NCBI GenBank assembly: GCA_040081075.1 | Contig: JBEBHJ010000038.1 | Span: forward strand, 1 to 35,593 | DNA length: 35,593 bases | DNA from: JANJUB01 sp040081075 | GTDB lineage: Bacteria > Armatimonadota > Fimbriimonadia > Fimbriimonadales > Fimbriimonadaceae | Reading direction: 5' to 3' | In this document: positions 23,660 to 31,872 of the stretch, piece by piece | Layout: every line of letters starts with the position of its first letter | Numbering within the stretch: position 1 is the first letter of the stretch | The notes under the pieces: generated by a model | The model's input: only the letters and a program-made list of their open reading frames with translations | What the model was told of the DNA's origin: nothing | The model's database searches: none | Made by a program: the position numbers and the translations under genes

Positions 23660-24067
23660 ACGATTTCTGCGGATGACGCGTCACTTAAGTCATGGCCATT
23701 GCCCTCGTTGCGGCGGTGGGTTTATCCAGAGTTCCATTGTGCCTGGGCAGCGCTGGGACTTCCAAAGAGAGGGATTCTTCGGCGCGCCATACCTCTCTAG
23801 CTCTCGATCTTAACCCTTCGTTGTACCTATCTGGGTATAGAAAATCGCAGTGGAGTTTATGCTGCCAAGATAAGCACTGTCCCGACCAAATCACCGAACA
23901 TTGCACATAAACTCGTCATTCTTAGTTGAACCGGGCATGTGCTATCGTAACCGACTCGAAGCCGGCGGACTCACCGGAATCGCTCACCTGGTCTTGATCC
24001 TGCACCGTGACGGAATACGACCGTCGTTCAAGAAGTGAGGCCTTTCGTATAACTTACTTCGGTTTCT
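23660..24067. other. 408-base gap without a supported gene
   Basis: This lies between the convergent ends of valS and the aminotransferase gene. I see no tRNA, no clear terminator and no repeat. Two short plus-strand frames exist: 23673-23813 (46 codons, containing HCPRCGGGF, a single CxxC) and 23937-24038 (33 codons, MCYRNRLEAGGLTGIAH...). Neither has a ribosome-binding site or a recognisable family. A weak 5-bp hairpin (GACGG...CCGTC) is near 24010-24026. It may hold remnants of a decayed gene. Confidence 0.4.
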
Positions 24068-25246
24068 TTAACATATAGCCTCAACACAAACCGATTCCAC
24101 CACATCCGCCATCTCCTGCATATTTCCTTCGCTCAAAGTAGGGTGAACCAATAAGCAGATCGAGCTATCTCCCAACTCACGGGCCGCCGTCAACCTCTCA
24201 GAGGGCCGATAGCCCGTGCCATCAAAAGCCTTCTCCAAATAAATCTCTCCACAAGACCCAACCTGACACCAAACTCCTCGCTCAGAAATCGTGTCGCAAA
24301 TGCGCTCTCTGGTCCACCCATCCTTCAGGGGCCGATCAAGGTAGCCGTACCACCGGTAATAGGCATGCTCACATTCTGCAGGGGGCAAAGGAACGCGCAA
24401 ACAAGAAGACAGCCTTGAATTCAAAATCGTCGCGTTCCGCCGCCGCAATAACGACCATTCCGGCAGTTTTCGAAGCTGCGCGCGAGCTAGCACCGACTGC
24501 ATTTCAGTCAAGCGCCAATTAGTCCCAATTCCTTCATTCACCCACCGAAAACCCGGGGCGTGGGGCCGATTGTAAACCGCGTCATAAGATTTACCATGGT
24601 CTTTATAGGCCCACATTCGTGCCCAGAGTTCATCGTCATCAACGGTAATCGCACCACCTTCCCCACCCAAGGTCATAATTTTGTCTTGGCAGAACGACCA
24701 TGAATTGATCAGACCGAACGAGCCGACCGACTTTCCGGCAATGGTTGCGCCATGGGCCTGCGCGCAATCTTCAATAACCGCGATGCCGTGGGGCTTACAA
24801 AGGTCTAGGATCGCCTTCATGTCGCAGGGCCATCCACCCAAGTGAACCGGAATAACCGCCCTGGTACGAGGCGAGATTACGGCCGAAATCGAAGCAGCCG
24901 TGATGCAGCCCGAATCGCGATCTACATCCGCAAAAACGGGCACAGCCCCTCGCACCATCACCGCCGTAGCCGTTGCCATAAAGGTTCGGGGAGGAATGAT
25001 CACTTCGTCGCCGGGACCAATTCCCAGGGCGATGAGAGCAAGTTCCATGGTCACGGTGCCGTTCATGATGGCGATGCCGTGTTTCGTGCCCACATATGAC
25101 GCCCACTCCTGTTCGAACTGGCGACCCTCTGTGCCGGTCCAGTAGTTCACCTTGCCCGAGCGCAAAACGTCAGCTACTGCTGAGATTTCGTCTTCGGCAA
25201 AATGGGGCCAGGTTGGCAATTTGATGGCGATCGCGGGTGAACTCAC
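24068..25246 (-). CDS. DegT/DnrJ/EryC1/StrS-family PLP aminotransferase
   Basis: A 392-residue sugar or cyclitol aminotransferase using pyridoxal phosphate. The catalytic lysine is in WSFCQDKIMTLGGEGGAI. Other family marks are GTVTMELALIALGIGPGDEVIIPPRTFMATATAVM, PVFADVDRDSG, VIPVHLGGWPCDM, VIEDCAQAHGA and NWRLTEMQSVLARAQL. Such enzymes supply amino sugars for surface polysaccharides or natural products; no sugar pathway genes are adjacent, so the substrate is unknown. The GTG start at 25246 follows TATAAT by 6 bases. Confidence 0.93.
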   Translation of the reverse strand: MSSPAIAIKLPTWPHFAEDEISAVADVLRSGKVNYWTGTEGRQFEQEWASYVGTKHGIAIMNGTVTMELALIALGIGPGDEVIIPPRTFMATATAVMVRGAVPVFADVDRDSGCITAASISAVISPRTRAVIPVHLGGWPCDMKAILDLCKPHGIAVIEDCAQAHGATIAGKSVGSFGLINSWSFCQDKIMTLGGEGGAITVDDDELWARMWAYKDHGKSYDAVYNRPHAPGFRWVNEGIGTNWRLTEMQSVLARAQLRKLPEWSLLRRRNATILNSRLSSCLRVPLPPAECEHAYYRWYGYLDRPLKDGWTRERICDTISERGVWCQVGSCGEIYLEKAFDGTGYRPSERLTAARELGDSSICLLVHPTLSEGNMQEMADVVESVCVEAIC

Positions 25247-25252
25247 ACGTAG

Positions 25253-25258
25253 ATTATA
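25253..25258 (-). promoter_or_regulatory. -10 box of the aminotransferase gene
   Basis: A perfect TATAAT on the minus strand, 6 bases before the GTG start. The transcript should begin at the start codon. TTCAAG about 19 bases upstream could be a -35. Confidence 0.6.
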
Positions 25259-25283
25259 TCAGTCGCTACAATTGGAACTTGAA

Positions 25284-26486
25284 ATGAAAGCATTTTTGGC
25301 ATTGTTGGGGTTAGGTGCAATCGCTCTAGGTGGGCCATCAAACCGCAAGCTAGCCGAGGAGCGAACGTTCTACGGAGACATCGAACCGGTTATGCGAGCC
25401 AAATGCACGCCCTGCCATCGAGATGGAGGGGTCGGACCTTTCCCCCTGGAAACGTTGGCTCAAGTCAAATCGCGAGCGACGCTAATTCAAACCGTTGCCA
25501 TGCAATCCAAAATGCCGCCGGCCGATGCGCTGTCCGATTTAGGAAAACTCAGAAAATATGAAAAGCTGACGGATTCGGAGCTATTCCGATTTCAAGAGTG
25601 GGTAAACCAAAAAACCCAAGCCGGCAAACCACATCCAATTCCAAAGGTGATCGCCACCGACTGGGAAATGGGAAAACCTGATCTCATCATTTACGCCAAG
25701 GACATGCCCAAGATTCGGGCGGAAGCAGTTCCCTATAGCCCGGAATTGAGGATTCCCCTGAACTTGGATAAGACTCGCATTTTGCGGGCCCTGGATATCC
25801 GACCAACTAGCCCCAGCGCCTGGAGACGCGCGCTGATCGCCAAGGCCTATCCCATTAAGGATCGGCGAGACGTCTTTCTGGGCACCGGTATCGATGCAAG
25901 TCGTCTTGTTGGCAGTTGGGGGTTAGGTGGATTGCCCTGGAAGCTACCCGCTGGCAGCGGCGTCAAGCTGGAACCCAGCGACGAGCTCGTGGTCTCGCCG
26001 CTATGGCAGCCTACCGGCAAAACGGAATCAGGTGACTTTGAGATTGGCCTTTACTTCGACGACGCGGCCCTCGCGACTCCGAACTGGTTGACCCTCGGGA
26101 AGCGAGACTTCGTTTTGCCTCCCCAAGATTCATTTACGACATTGACGTCTGAACTCACTGTTGAAACCGACGCCGACGTAGTGTCATTTGCACCCGAGGC
26201 CCGATTGTACGGCCGCATGATCAGGCTAATCGCAACCCCGCCAGATGGAGTTGAAAAAGTGCTGTTCTTTGTGTTCAACTGGGATTCCGAGTGGGCAAAC
26301 AGTTACGTTTTGGATCGCGCAGTTACGGTCAAGAAAGGCACCAAACTTACCTTTGAAATGACATACGACAATTCGGGCCACGCGTTCGGAAATGACCGTG
26401 TGATTCCGGCCGAAGTGAAGTTTGGGCCCGGCGCCCGCGACGAACTTTGCTGGCTACATGTACAGATTGTGCCGAAATCAGGTTAA
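25284..26486 (+). CDS. c-type cytochrome fused to a degenerate copper monooxygenase-like domain
   Basis: A 400-residue protein from ATG 25284 (MKAFLALLGLGAIALGG, a signal-like start). Residues 30-110 are a planctomycete-type cytochrome c domain with one heme site, CTPCH (41-45), and MPP at 77-79 as a possible axial Met. Residues about 150-400 follow the layout of the two-domain copper type II ascorbate-dependent monooxygenases often fused to this heme domain, including RALDIRPTS, LPAGSGVKLE, FNWDSEWANSYVL and KKGTKLTFEMTYDNS. The copper ligands are gone: the His-His site reads WRR (180-182), the His-x-His site reads PEARLYGR (304-311), and the Met site reads DEL (386-388). It is probably exported and not a monooxygenase. 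First gene of a three-gene plus-strand run. Confidence 0.8.
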   Translation: MKAFLALLGLGAIALGGPSNRKLAEERTFYGDIEPVMRAKCTPCHRDGGVGPFPLETLAQVKSRATLIQTVAMQSKMPPADALSDLGKLRKYEKLTDSELFRFQEWVNQKTQAGKPHPIPKVIATDWEMGKPDLIIYAKDMPKIRAEAVPYSPELRIPLNLDKTRILRALDIRPTSPSAWRRALIAKAYPIKDRRDVFLGTGIDASRLVGSWGLGGLPWKLPAGSGVKLEPSDELVVSPLWQPTGKTESGDFEIGLYFDDAALATPNWLTLGKRDFVLPPQDSFTTLTSELTVETDADVVSFAPEARLYGRMIRLIATPPDGVEKVLFFVFNWDSEWANSYVLDRAVTVKKGTKLTFEMTYDNSGHAFGNDRVIPAEVKFGPGARDELCWLHVQIVPKSG

Positions 26487-26501
26487 ACTAGCATCAAAGC
26501 T

Positions 26502-29423
26502 ATGCTGAGCATCTTCGCTTCAAAATGGACTTGGTTAACCGTCTCCGCTGGACTGTTCGGGGCTTCTCTACTTGGCCCGACTGACCCGGTCAAGGCTTCT
26601 CGCGCAAAAACCGTGGATTTCAATCGCGACGTCCGCCCAATTTTAAGCGAGCACTGCTATAAGTGTCACGGGCCTGCAGTCAAAGATATTAAAGGTGATC
26701 TCAAGCTTAACGAGGCGGCGAGCGCAACGAAAGATCGCGACGGCAAATTCGTGATAAAACCCGGCGACTCTAAAAACTCGATGTTGCTGGGGCGGGTAAC
26801 CGAAAAGGATTACCCAATGCCCCCAGCCGATTCTGGGATGGCTCCGCTGACGCCTAAGCAGATCGAGATATTGAAAACGTGGATTGATCAAGGGGCGGAG
26901 TACAAGCCCCACTGGGCGTTTATCCCGCCGGTTAAGCCCGCATTGCCTGAAGTCAAGGATAAGAAATGGCCTAAAAACGAAATCGATCGGTTCATACTCG
27001 CTAATCTCGAGGCTAACAACCTCAAACCCGAAGCCGAAGCAGATCGCGTTACCCTCATACGCCGAGCGACCTTGGCTTTAACGGGCCTCCAGCCCACTCC
27101 CGAAGAGGTGAGCGCTTTTCTCAAAGATGCTAAGCCCTTGGCCTATGAGAGGCTCGTTGACCGCCTCCTTGCAAGTCCACGCTACGGCGAGCACGAAGCC
27201 CGCTATTGGTTCGACGCTGTACGGTATGGAGACACACATGGACTCCATTTAGACAACGAGCGTTCAATCTATCCCTACCGAGACTGGGTGATTCGGGCTA
27301 TCAACAAGGACTTGCCCTATGATAAGTTTGCTACGTGGCAACTCGCGGGAGATCTCTTACCCACGCCGTCAACAGAGCAACGAATTGCTACTGGTTTTGT
27401 CCGGATGAATCCAACTACCGCTGAAGGGGGCGCGATAGATGAGGAGTTTCAGGCCAAGAACTCGTTCGACCGAACTGAGGCGTTTAGCACAATCTTCCTC
27501 GGAATGACCTTCACGTGCGCCCGATGCCACGATCACAAATACGATCCGATTTCTCACAAGGATTACTTTGGCCTCTTCGCCTTCTTCAACTCAACGGCGG
27601 ACGCCCCCTTGGATGGCAATTTGCTCGTCCCTGGGCCGGCAGTGAAAGCACGTTTGCCAGAGCAAGACCTAGAAGCCCGTGGCTACGAGCTCAAGATGGA
27701 GGCAGCTTTGGCCCAAGCGAAGCCGGAAGAGGCACTCGCCTGGGCGGGTTCAATCAACATCACGCCTCCCGCTGCATCGAAATGGGAGATTTCGAATGCT
27801 TTTCCAGCAAAGGATTTTGAAGCCGCTTATGCCATGGAATGTGGACCTGAGCCCGGAGGAATAGAAGACAAGGCCCAATGGAAGCCCCTAGATCTCAAGG
27901 CAGGCGCCCCGGTTAAGGTTGTTTACAAAGACAACGCTAGCGCGTTTGTACGAGGAGTGATTACTTCCCAAAAAGCCCAAACGTTTGAACTCCGCGTTGG
28001 TTCGGATGACGGCATCAAGATTTGGATAAATGGCAACCTAGTGCACGAAAACAAGGTAGCGCGAGGAGTGTCCGAAGCCACGGATACGGTTAAAGTTGAG
28101 TTCAAAGCCGGTGAGAATCCAATTCTTGTCAAGATCATCAATGGGGGTGGAGAAGATGGGTTTCGGTACAACCTTGGCGACGTCGTCGCTGAGCGAGTTG
28201 CCATCCTGTTGAAAGACCCCGCAAAGGCTGAAGCCGAGCTCAAAAAGCTCTTCTTGGAAAACGGGCCGGAAACACCAAATTCCACCAGCTACCGCAAAGC
28301 AAAGAATGATCTCAGTGCGCTCGATAGAGATATCCCGATGACGCTAGTGGCCGAAGAACTGCCCGTGCCTCGAATCGCAAACATCCTAAAACGAGGCGAG
28401 TACAACCTCAAGGGCGAAGCGGTTCAACGGGCGATCCCAACGGTTATGGGTTCTTTGCCTAGCGACGCCCCAGTAAATCGCCTCGGCCTTGCCCAGTGGC
28501 TGGCAAGAAAGGACAATCCTCTTTTCGCTCGTGTCACGGTCAACCGACTCTGGCTACAACATTTCGGGGCCGGCATCGTCAAATCTGCCGAAGATTTTGG
28601 CAATCAAGGCGATTGGCCCAGTAACCCAGATCTATTGGACTATCTGGCGGTTCGATTTGGTGAAGACGGTTGGAGCATGAAGAAATTCCATCGGCTCGTC
28701 GTTACAAGTGCAACATTCCGCCAAAGCTCTCGAGTCACGCCCGCAAAGTACAAGAAAGACCCGGAAAATAGGTTGTTGGCGCGTGGGCCGCGATTCCGAC
28801 TTGACGCCGAGGTCATTCGGGATCAAGCGCTCTTTGCGAGCGGACTGTTGCGCGAGCGAATAGGCGGCAAGGGGTTCCGACCCTATCAGCCCGAAGGACT
28901 CTGGGAGGCGCTTGCGTTCACTGGAAGCAACACATCGAGATACACGCAGGACACGTCCGAAGACATCTACCGCCGGAGCCTCTACTTATTCTGGAAACGG
29001 ACCAGCCCTCATCCTGTTATGCTTACGTTCGATGCACCCATGCGAGAAACATGTGTGGTTCGTCGTTCCCGTACGAATACACCCATGCAAGCCCTCGTCA
29101 CGATGAACGAACCAGCTTTTGTTGAGGCTTCGCGCGTAATGGCCGAGCGGATCATTAGCGAAAAGGAAACTGACAAACAGCGCATGGAACGGGCATTTAT
29201 GTTGACATTGGGACGCAATCCTAGCGAAGCTGAAAGCAAGGTCCTAACAGGTGCCCTAACTCGTTATCGAGCCAAATATAAATCCAGGCACAAAGAGGCG
29301 CATCAGCTCGTTAGTATTGGGCTATCGCCGCGCAATTCTGCCATTTCCGCGGTTGAGGCTGCGAGTTGGATGATGATTTGCAGCACCCTAATGAATACCG
29401 ACGCCTTTCTAAACTTTGAGTAA
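26502..29423 (+). CDS. Planctomycete-type cytochrome c with DUF1549 and DUF1553 (PSD1 family)
   Basis: A 973-residue exported protein. A signal-like segment (residues about 8-32) is followed by a cytochrome c domain with CYKCH at 52-56. DUF1549 spans about 150-370 and carries a second CxxCH (CARCHDHKYDP near 340), a conserved feature of that family. A beta-sandwich insert around 460-563 (SDDGIKIWINGNLVHENKVARG) looks like a PA14-type or sugar-binding domain. DUF1553 covers about 620-960, with FARVTVNRLWLQHFGAGIV and NTPMQALVTMNEP. The biochemical role of this family is not established. It starts 15 bases after the preceding cytochrome gene and ends just before the DUF1501 gene, its usual companion. 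Confidence 0.93.
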   Translation: MLSIFASKWTWLTVSAGLFGASLLGPTDPVKASRAKTVDFNRDVRPILSEHCYKCHGPAVKDIKGDLKLNEAASATKDRDGKFVIKPGDSKNSMLLGRVTEKDYPMPPADSGMAPLTPKQIEILKTWIDQGAEYKPHWAFIPPVKPALPEVKDKKWPKNEIDRFILANLEANNLKPEAEADRVTLIRRATLALTGLQPTPEEVSAFLKDAKPLAYERLVDRLLASPRYGEHEARYWFDAVRYGDTHGLHLDNERSIYPYRDWVIRAINKDLPYDKFATWQLAGDLLPTPSTEQRIATGFVRMNPTTAEGGAIDEEFQAKNSFDRTEAFSTIFLGMTFTCARCHDHKYDPISHKDYFGLFAFFNSTADAPLDGNLLVPGPAVKARLPEQDLEARGYELKMEAALAQAKPEEALAWAGSINITPPAASKWEISNAFPAKDFEAAYAMECGPEPGGIEDKAQWKPLDLKAGAPVKVVYKDNASAFVRGVITSQKAQTFELRVGSDDGIKIWINGNLVHENKVARGVSEATDTVKVEFKAGENPILVKIINGGGEDGFRYNLGDVVAERVAILLKDPAKAEAELKKLFLENGPETPNSTSYRKAKNDLSALDRDIPMTLVAEELPVPRIANILKRGEYNLKGEAVQRAIPTVMGSLPSDAPVNRLGLAQWLARKDNPLFARVTVNRLWLQHFGAGIVKSAEDFGNQGDWPSNPDLLDYLAVRFGEDGWSMKKFHRLVVTSATFRQSSRVTPAKYKKDPENRLLARGPRFRLDAEVIRDQALFASGLLRERIGGKGFRPYQPEGLWEALAFTGSNTSRYTQDTSEDIYRRSLYLFWKRTSPHPVMLTFDAPMRETCVVRRSRTNTPMQALVTMNEPAFVEASRVMAERIISEKETDKQRMERAFMLTLGRNPSEAESKVLTGALTRYRAKYKSRHKEAHQLVSIGLSPRNSAISAVEAASWMMICSTLMNTDAFLNFE

Positions 29424-29430
29424 CAAAACC

Positions 29431-30936
29431 ATGGATCCAAAACGCGAATTTGAGCTAATGATGACCCGCCGCCAACTCTTTGGGCGAACTGCCCTTGGAG
29501 TCGGAACGGCGGCGCTAAGCCACCTCATGAGTACGACCGGATTGCTGCCTGACGAGAAGCACATTGGGGGGCAAGCCGGGTTCCCGAATTTTGCACCGAA
29601 AGCAAAGCGAGTGATCTATTTGTTCATGAATGGTGGACCAAGCCAAATGGACCTCTGGGATTACAAGCCGAAGCTCCACGAGGAGTTTGACAAGGAGCTT
29701 CCTGCCAATATTCGCAATGGTCAGCGCATTACCACCATGACGAGTGGCCAAGCCCGTTTCCCGGTTGCGCCATCTAAGTTTAAATTCGACAAGCACGAGA
29801 ACAACGAGGAAGGCGTTTGGGTTTCGGAGCTCCTGCCGCATACGTCTCAAGTTGTCAAAGAACTCTGTGTGATCAAGAGTATGTGGACCGAGGCAATCAA
29901 CCACGATCCCGCCGTAACCTATATCCAAACTGGCTCCCAGCAACCGGGGCGACCCAGCTTGGGGTCATGGGTGAGTTACGGGCTTGGTTCAGAAAACGAA
30001 AACTTGCCGACGTACGTCGTCTTGCATTCCAAAGTTTCAAGAGGCGATCCCGATCAAGCTTTGTTTGCCCGCTTGTGGAGTTCGGGCTTTATTTCGAGCG
30101 AGCACCAAGGCATCAGTTTGCGCAGCAAGGGCGATCCCGTGTTGTATCTCAGCGATCCCCATGGAATGGACCGCAAGACCCGTCGAGATATGTTAGACGA
30201 CTTGGGCAAACTCAATCAGATGCAGTTCAAGGAATTCGGTGACCCCGAAGTTGCCGCTCGCATCAAGCAATACGAAATGGCTTACCGAATGCAAGCGAGC
30301 GTCCCCGAGCTGATGGACATCACCAAGGAATCACAAGAAGTATTCGACCTTTACGGCGAGGCCAGCAAAGAGCCTGGCACATTTGCCGCGAACTGTCTCC
30401 TGGCCCGCCGACTATGCCAGCGAGGCGTGCGATTTATCCAAATTTTCCATCGCGGTTGGGATCAGCACGGAAACATGAGTGGAGACCTGCCTACTCAATG
30501 CAAAGACGTTGACCAAGCGTGTGCCGCGCTCATAAAGGACCTCAAGCGAACCGGCCTACTAGACGATACGCTTGTGGTTTGGGGTGGCGAATTTGGCCGA
30601 ACCGTATATTGCCAAGGACCACTAACCCGAGAAAACTACGGTCGCGACCATCACCCACGCTGCTACACGATGTGGATGGCAGGAGCCGGCGTTAAGCCTG
30701 GCATTGTCTATGGTGATACCGATGACTTTGGCTACAACATTGTGGACAAGAATGGCCAGGTGATCGAACCATCTTTAGATGAATTCACGCCTGGGGCTGT
30801 ACATATCCATGATTTAAATGCCACGATATTGAACCAGCTTGGTGTGGATCACACCAAGCTGACGTATCGCTACCAGGGTCGAGATTTCCGAATTACGGAC
30901 GTTCACGGCCACGTTGTAAAAGACATTCTAAAGTAG
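29431..30936 (+). CDS. DUF1501 protein with a twin-arginine signal
   Basis: A 501-residue protein from ATG 29431. A TTG at 29416 overlapping the previous stop is the alternative and adds five residues. Near the N-terminus, TRRQLFGRTALGVGTAAL is a twin-arginine export signal, so the protein folds before export. Family segments are VIYLFMNGGPSQMDLWD, EAINHDPAVTYIQTGSQQPGRPSLGSW, FHRGWDQHGN, WGGEFGRTVY, GRDHHPRCYTMWMAGAGVKPG and HIHDLNATILNQLGVDHTKL. I recall that DUF1501 belongs to the alkaline phosphatase/sulfatase-like clan; the His/Asp clusters fit metal binding. It is nearly always encoded next to a DUF1549/DUF1553 protein, as here. Substrate unknown. Confidence 0.93.
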   Translation: MDPKREFELMMTRRQLFGRTALGVGTAALSHLMSTTGLLPDEKHIGGQAGFPNFAPKAKRVIYLFMNGGPSQMDLWDYKPKLHEEFDKELPANIRNGQRITTMTSGQARFPVAPSKFKFDKHENNEEGVWVSELLPHTSQVVKELCVIKSMWTEAINHDPAVTYIQTGSQQPGRPSLGSWVSYGLGSENENLPTYVVLHSKVSRGDPDQALFARLWSSGFISSEHQGISLRSKGDPVLYLSDPHGMDRKTRRDMLDDLGKLNQMQFKEFGDPEVAARIKQYEMAYRMQASVPELMDITKESQEVFDLYGEASKEPGTFAANCLLARRLCQRGVRFIQIFHRGWDQHGNMSGDLPTQCKDVDQACAALIKDLKRTGLLDDTLVVWGGEFGRTVYCQGPLTRENYGRDHHPRCYTMWMAGAGVKPGIVYGDTDDFGYNIVDKNGQVIEPSLDEFTPGAVHIHDLNATILNQLGVDHTKLTYRYQGRDFRITDVHGHVVKDILK

Positions 30937-30940
30937 CACG

Positions 30941-31396
30941 CTATCCAACAACAACCGTCGGATTCACGGCAATCTTGACCTTATCTCTCACCGCGTTCGT
31001 GATGATGCAGTAGAGGTCAGCTTTGTGCGCCATTTCTTCGGCCATCTTGACTTGCTCATCGGTCGCCCCGGCGGATAGTTTTACCGTTGGCGATAGCGTG
31101 ATGTTAGTGTAAACAAAGCTCGCACCATTTTGTTCAACGCAACCCACCGCCTGAGTTTCGATTCCCTCAAAGGGCAGCTTTCGCATGTTCGCCATGATGC
31201 CAAACGTGATGCTGTAGCAACTTGCAATGGCACTCGTCAAGAGCTCTTCAGGGTTCGTTCCATCGCCGGGGCCTTGGAACTCAGGTGGAACGCTTATCTT
31301 GTTCGTCGTGTTGGTCCGGGAGGAAACAGACTGGCCGGAACCGTCTCGGCCGCCGGCCCACTTGACGGTGACTGGATACTCATGAATGTTTGACAT
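30941..31396 (-). CDS. OsmC/Ohr-family peroxiredoxin-like protein
   Basis: A 151-residue thiol-dependent peroxidase fold that would reduce organic hydroperoxides in the cytoplasm. The two redox cysteines are in LLTSAIASCYSITF and ADLYCIITNAV; the conserved Arg may be in SSRTNT. The sequence PPEFQGPGDGTNPEELL is typical of OsmC. The length is normal. It is convergent with the DUF1501 gene, with only 4 bases between them, and divergent from the zinc-finger gene. OsmC rather than Ohr is favoured, but the subgroup is not certain. Confidence 0.92.
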   Translation of the reverse strand: MSNIHEYPVTVKWAGGRDGSGQSVSSRTNTTNKISVPPEFQGPGDGTNPEELLTSAIASCYSITFGIMANMRKLPFEGIETQAVGCVEQNGASFVYTNITLSPTVKLSAGATDEQVKMAEEMAHKADLYCIITNAVRDKVKIAVNPTVVVG

Positions 31397-31418
31397 CGCA
31401 TAGATTGTGTCCTTAAAC

Positions 31419-31424
31419 TATAAT
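31419..31424 (+). promoter_or_regulatory. -10 box of the zinc-finger protein/xth transcript
   Basis: A perfect TATAAT, 7 bases before the ATG at 31432. A TTGACA at 31390-31395 is 23 bases away, too far for a normal -35. The transcript would be leaderless. Confidence 0.55.
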
Positions 31425-31431
31425 TGAGCGC

Positions 31432-31872
31432 ATGGTTTGCCCAAGATGCGCCAAAGACAATGATCAAGAAAATCAGTTTTGCGCACGTTGCGGACTGGAG
31501 TTTGCAAAGGTCGCCGCCGAATCACCACCTAAAGAAGGCGATCAGTTTTGCTACAAGCACCCCAAGGTTTCTACTAATCTGAGTTGCGGTAAGTGTGAAC
31601 GGCCGATTTGCACAAAGTGCGTGATGATGGGTCCGGCCGGGATCCGATGCCGAGAGTGCGGGAAGATGAAGGTTGCAGTTTCAGCGCGCGGGGTTGCTCA
31701 TGATGCCGCCCGCCCCTTCGCCGATATCACGGCGTATTTTCGACGCAATCCCTACTTACTCCTCATCCTTATTCCCATGTTGTTTGGCTACATGCGAGGC
31801 TGCACCACAATGTGCAACCAGGTTGAGCCGATCCCGCCGGTCGAATCACCTCAGAAGCAAGGTGGCGAATGA
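31432..31872 (+). CDS. Zinc-ribbon and B-box-type zinc-finger protein with one membrane segment
   Basis: A 146-residue protein. Residues 3-20 form a zinc ribbon (CPRCAKDNDQENQFCARCG). Residues about 40-80 form a B-box-like finger (FCYKHPKVSTNLSCGKCE, then CTKCVMMGPAGIRCRECG), as found at the N-terminus of some bacterial rhomboid and membrane proteins. A hydrophobic segment YLLLILIPMLFGYM (about 112-125) suggests one membrane helix, with the zinc fingers in the cytoplasm. A rhomboid domain is absent. The last 4 bases overlap xth. The function is unknown. Confidence 0.8.
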   Translation: MVCPRCAKDNDQENQFCARCGLEFAKVAAESPPKEGDQFCYKHPKVSTNLSCGKCERPICTKCVMMGPAGIRCRECGKMKVAVSARGVAHDAARPFADITAYFRRNPYLLLILIPMLFGYMRGCTTMCNQVEPIPPVESPQKQGGE

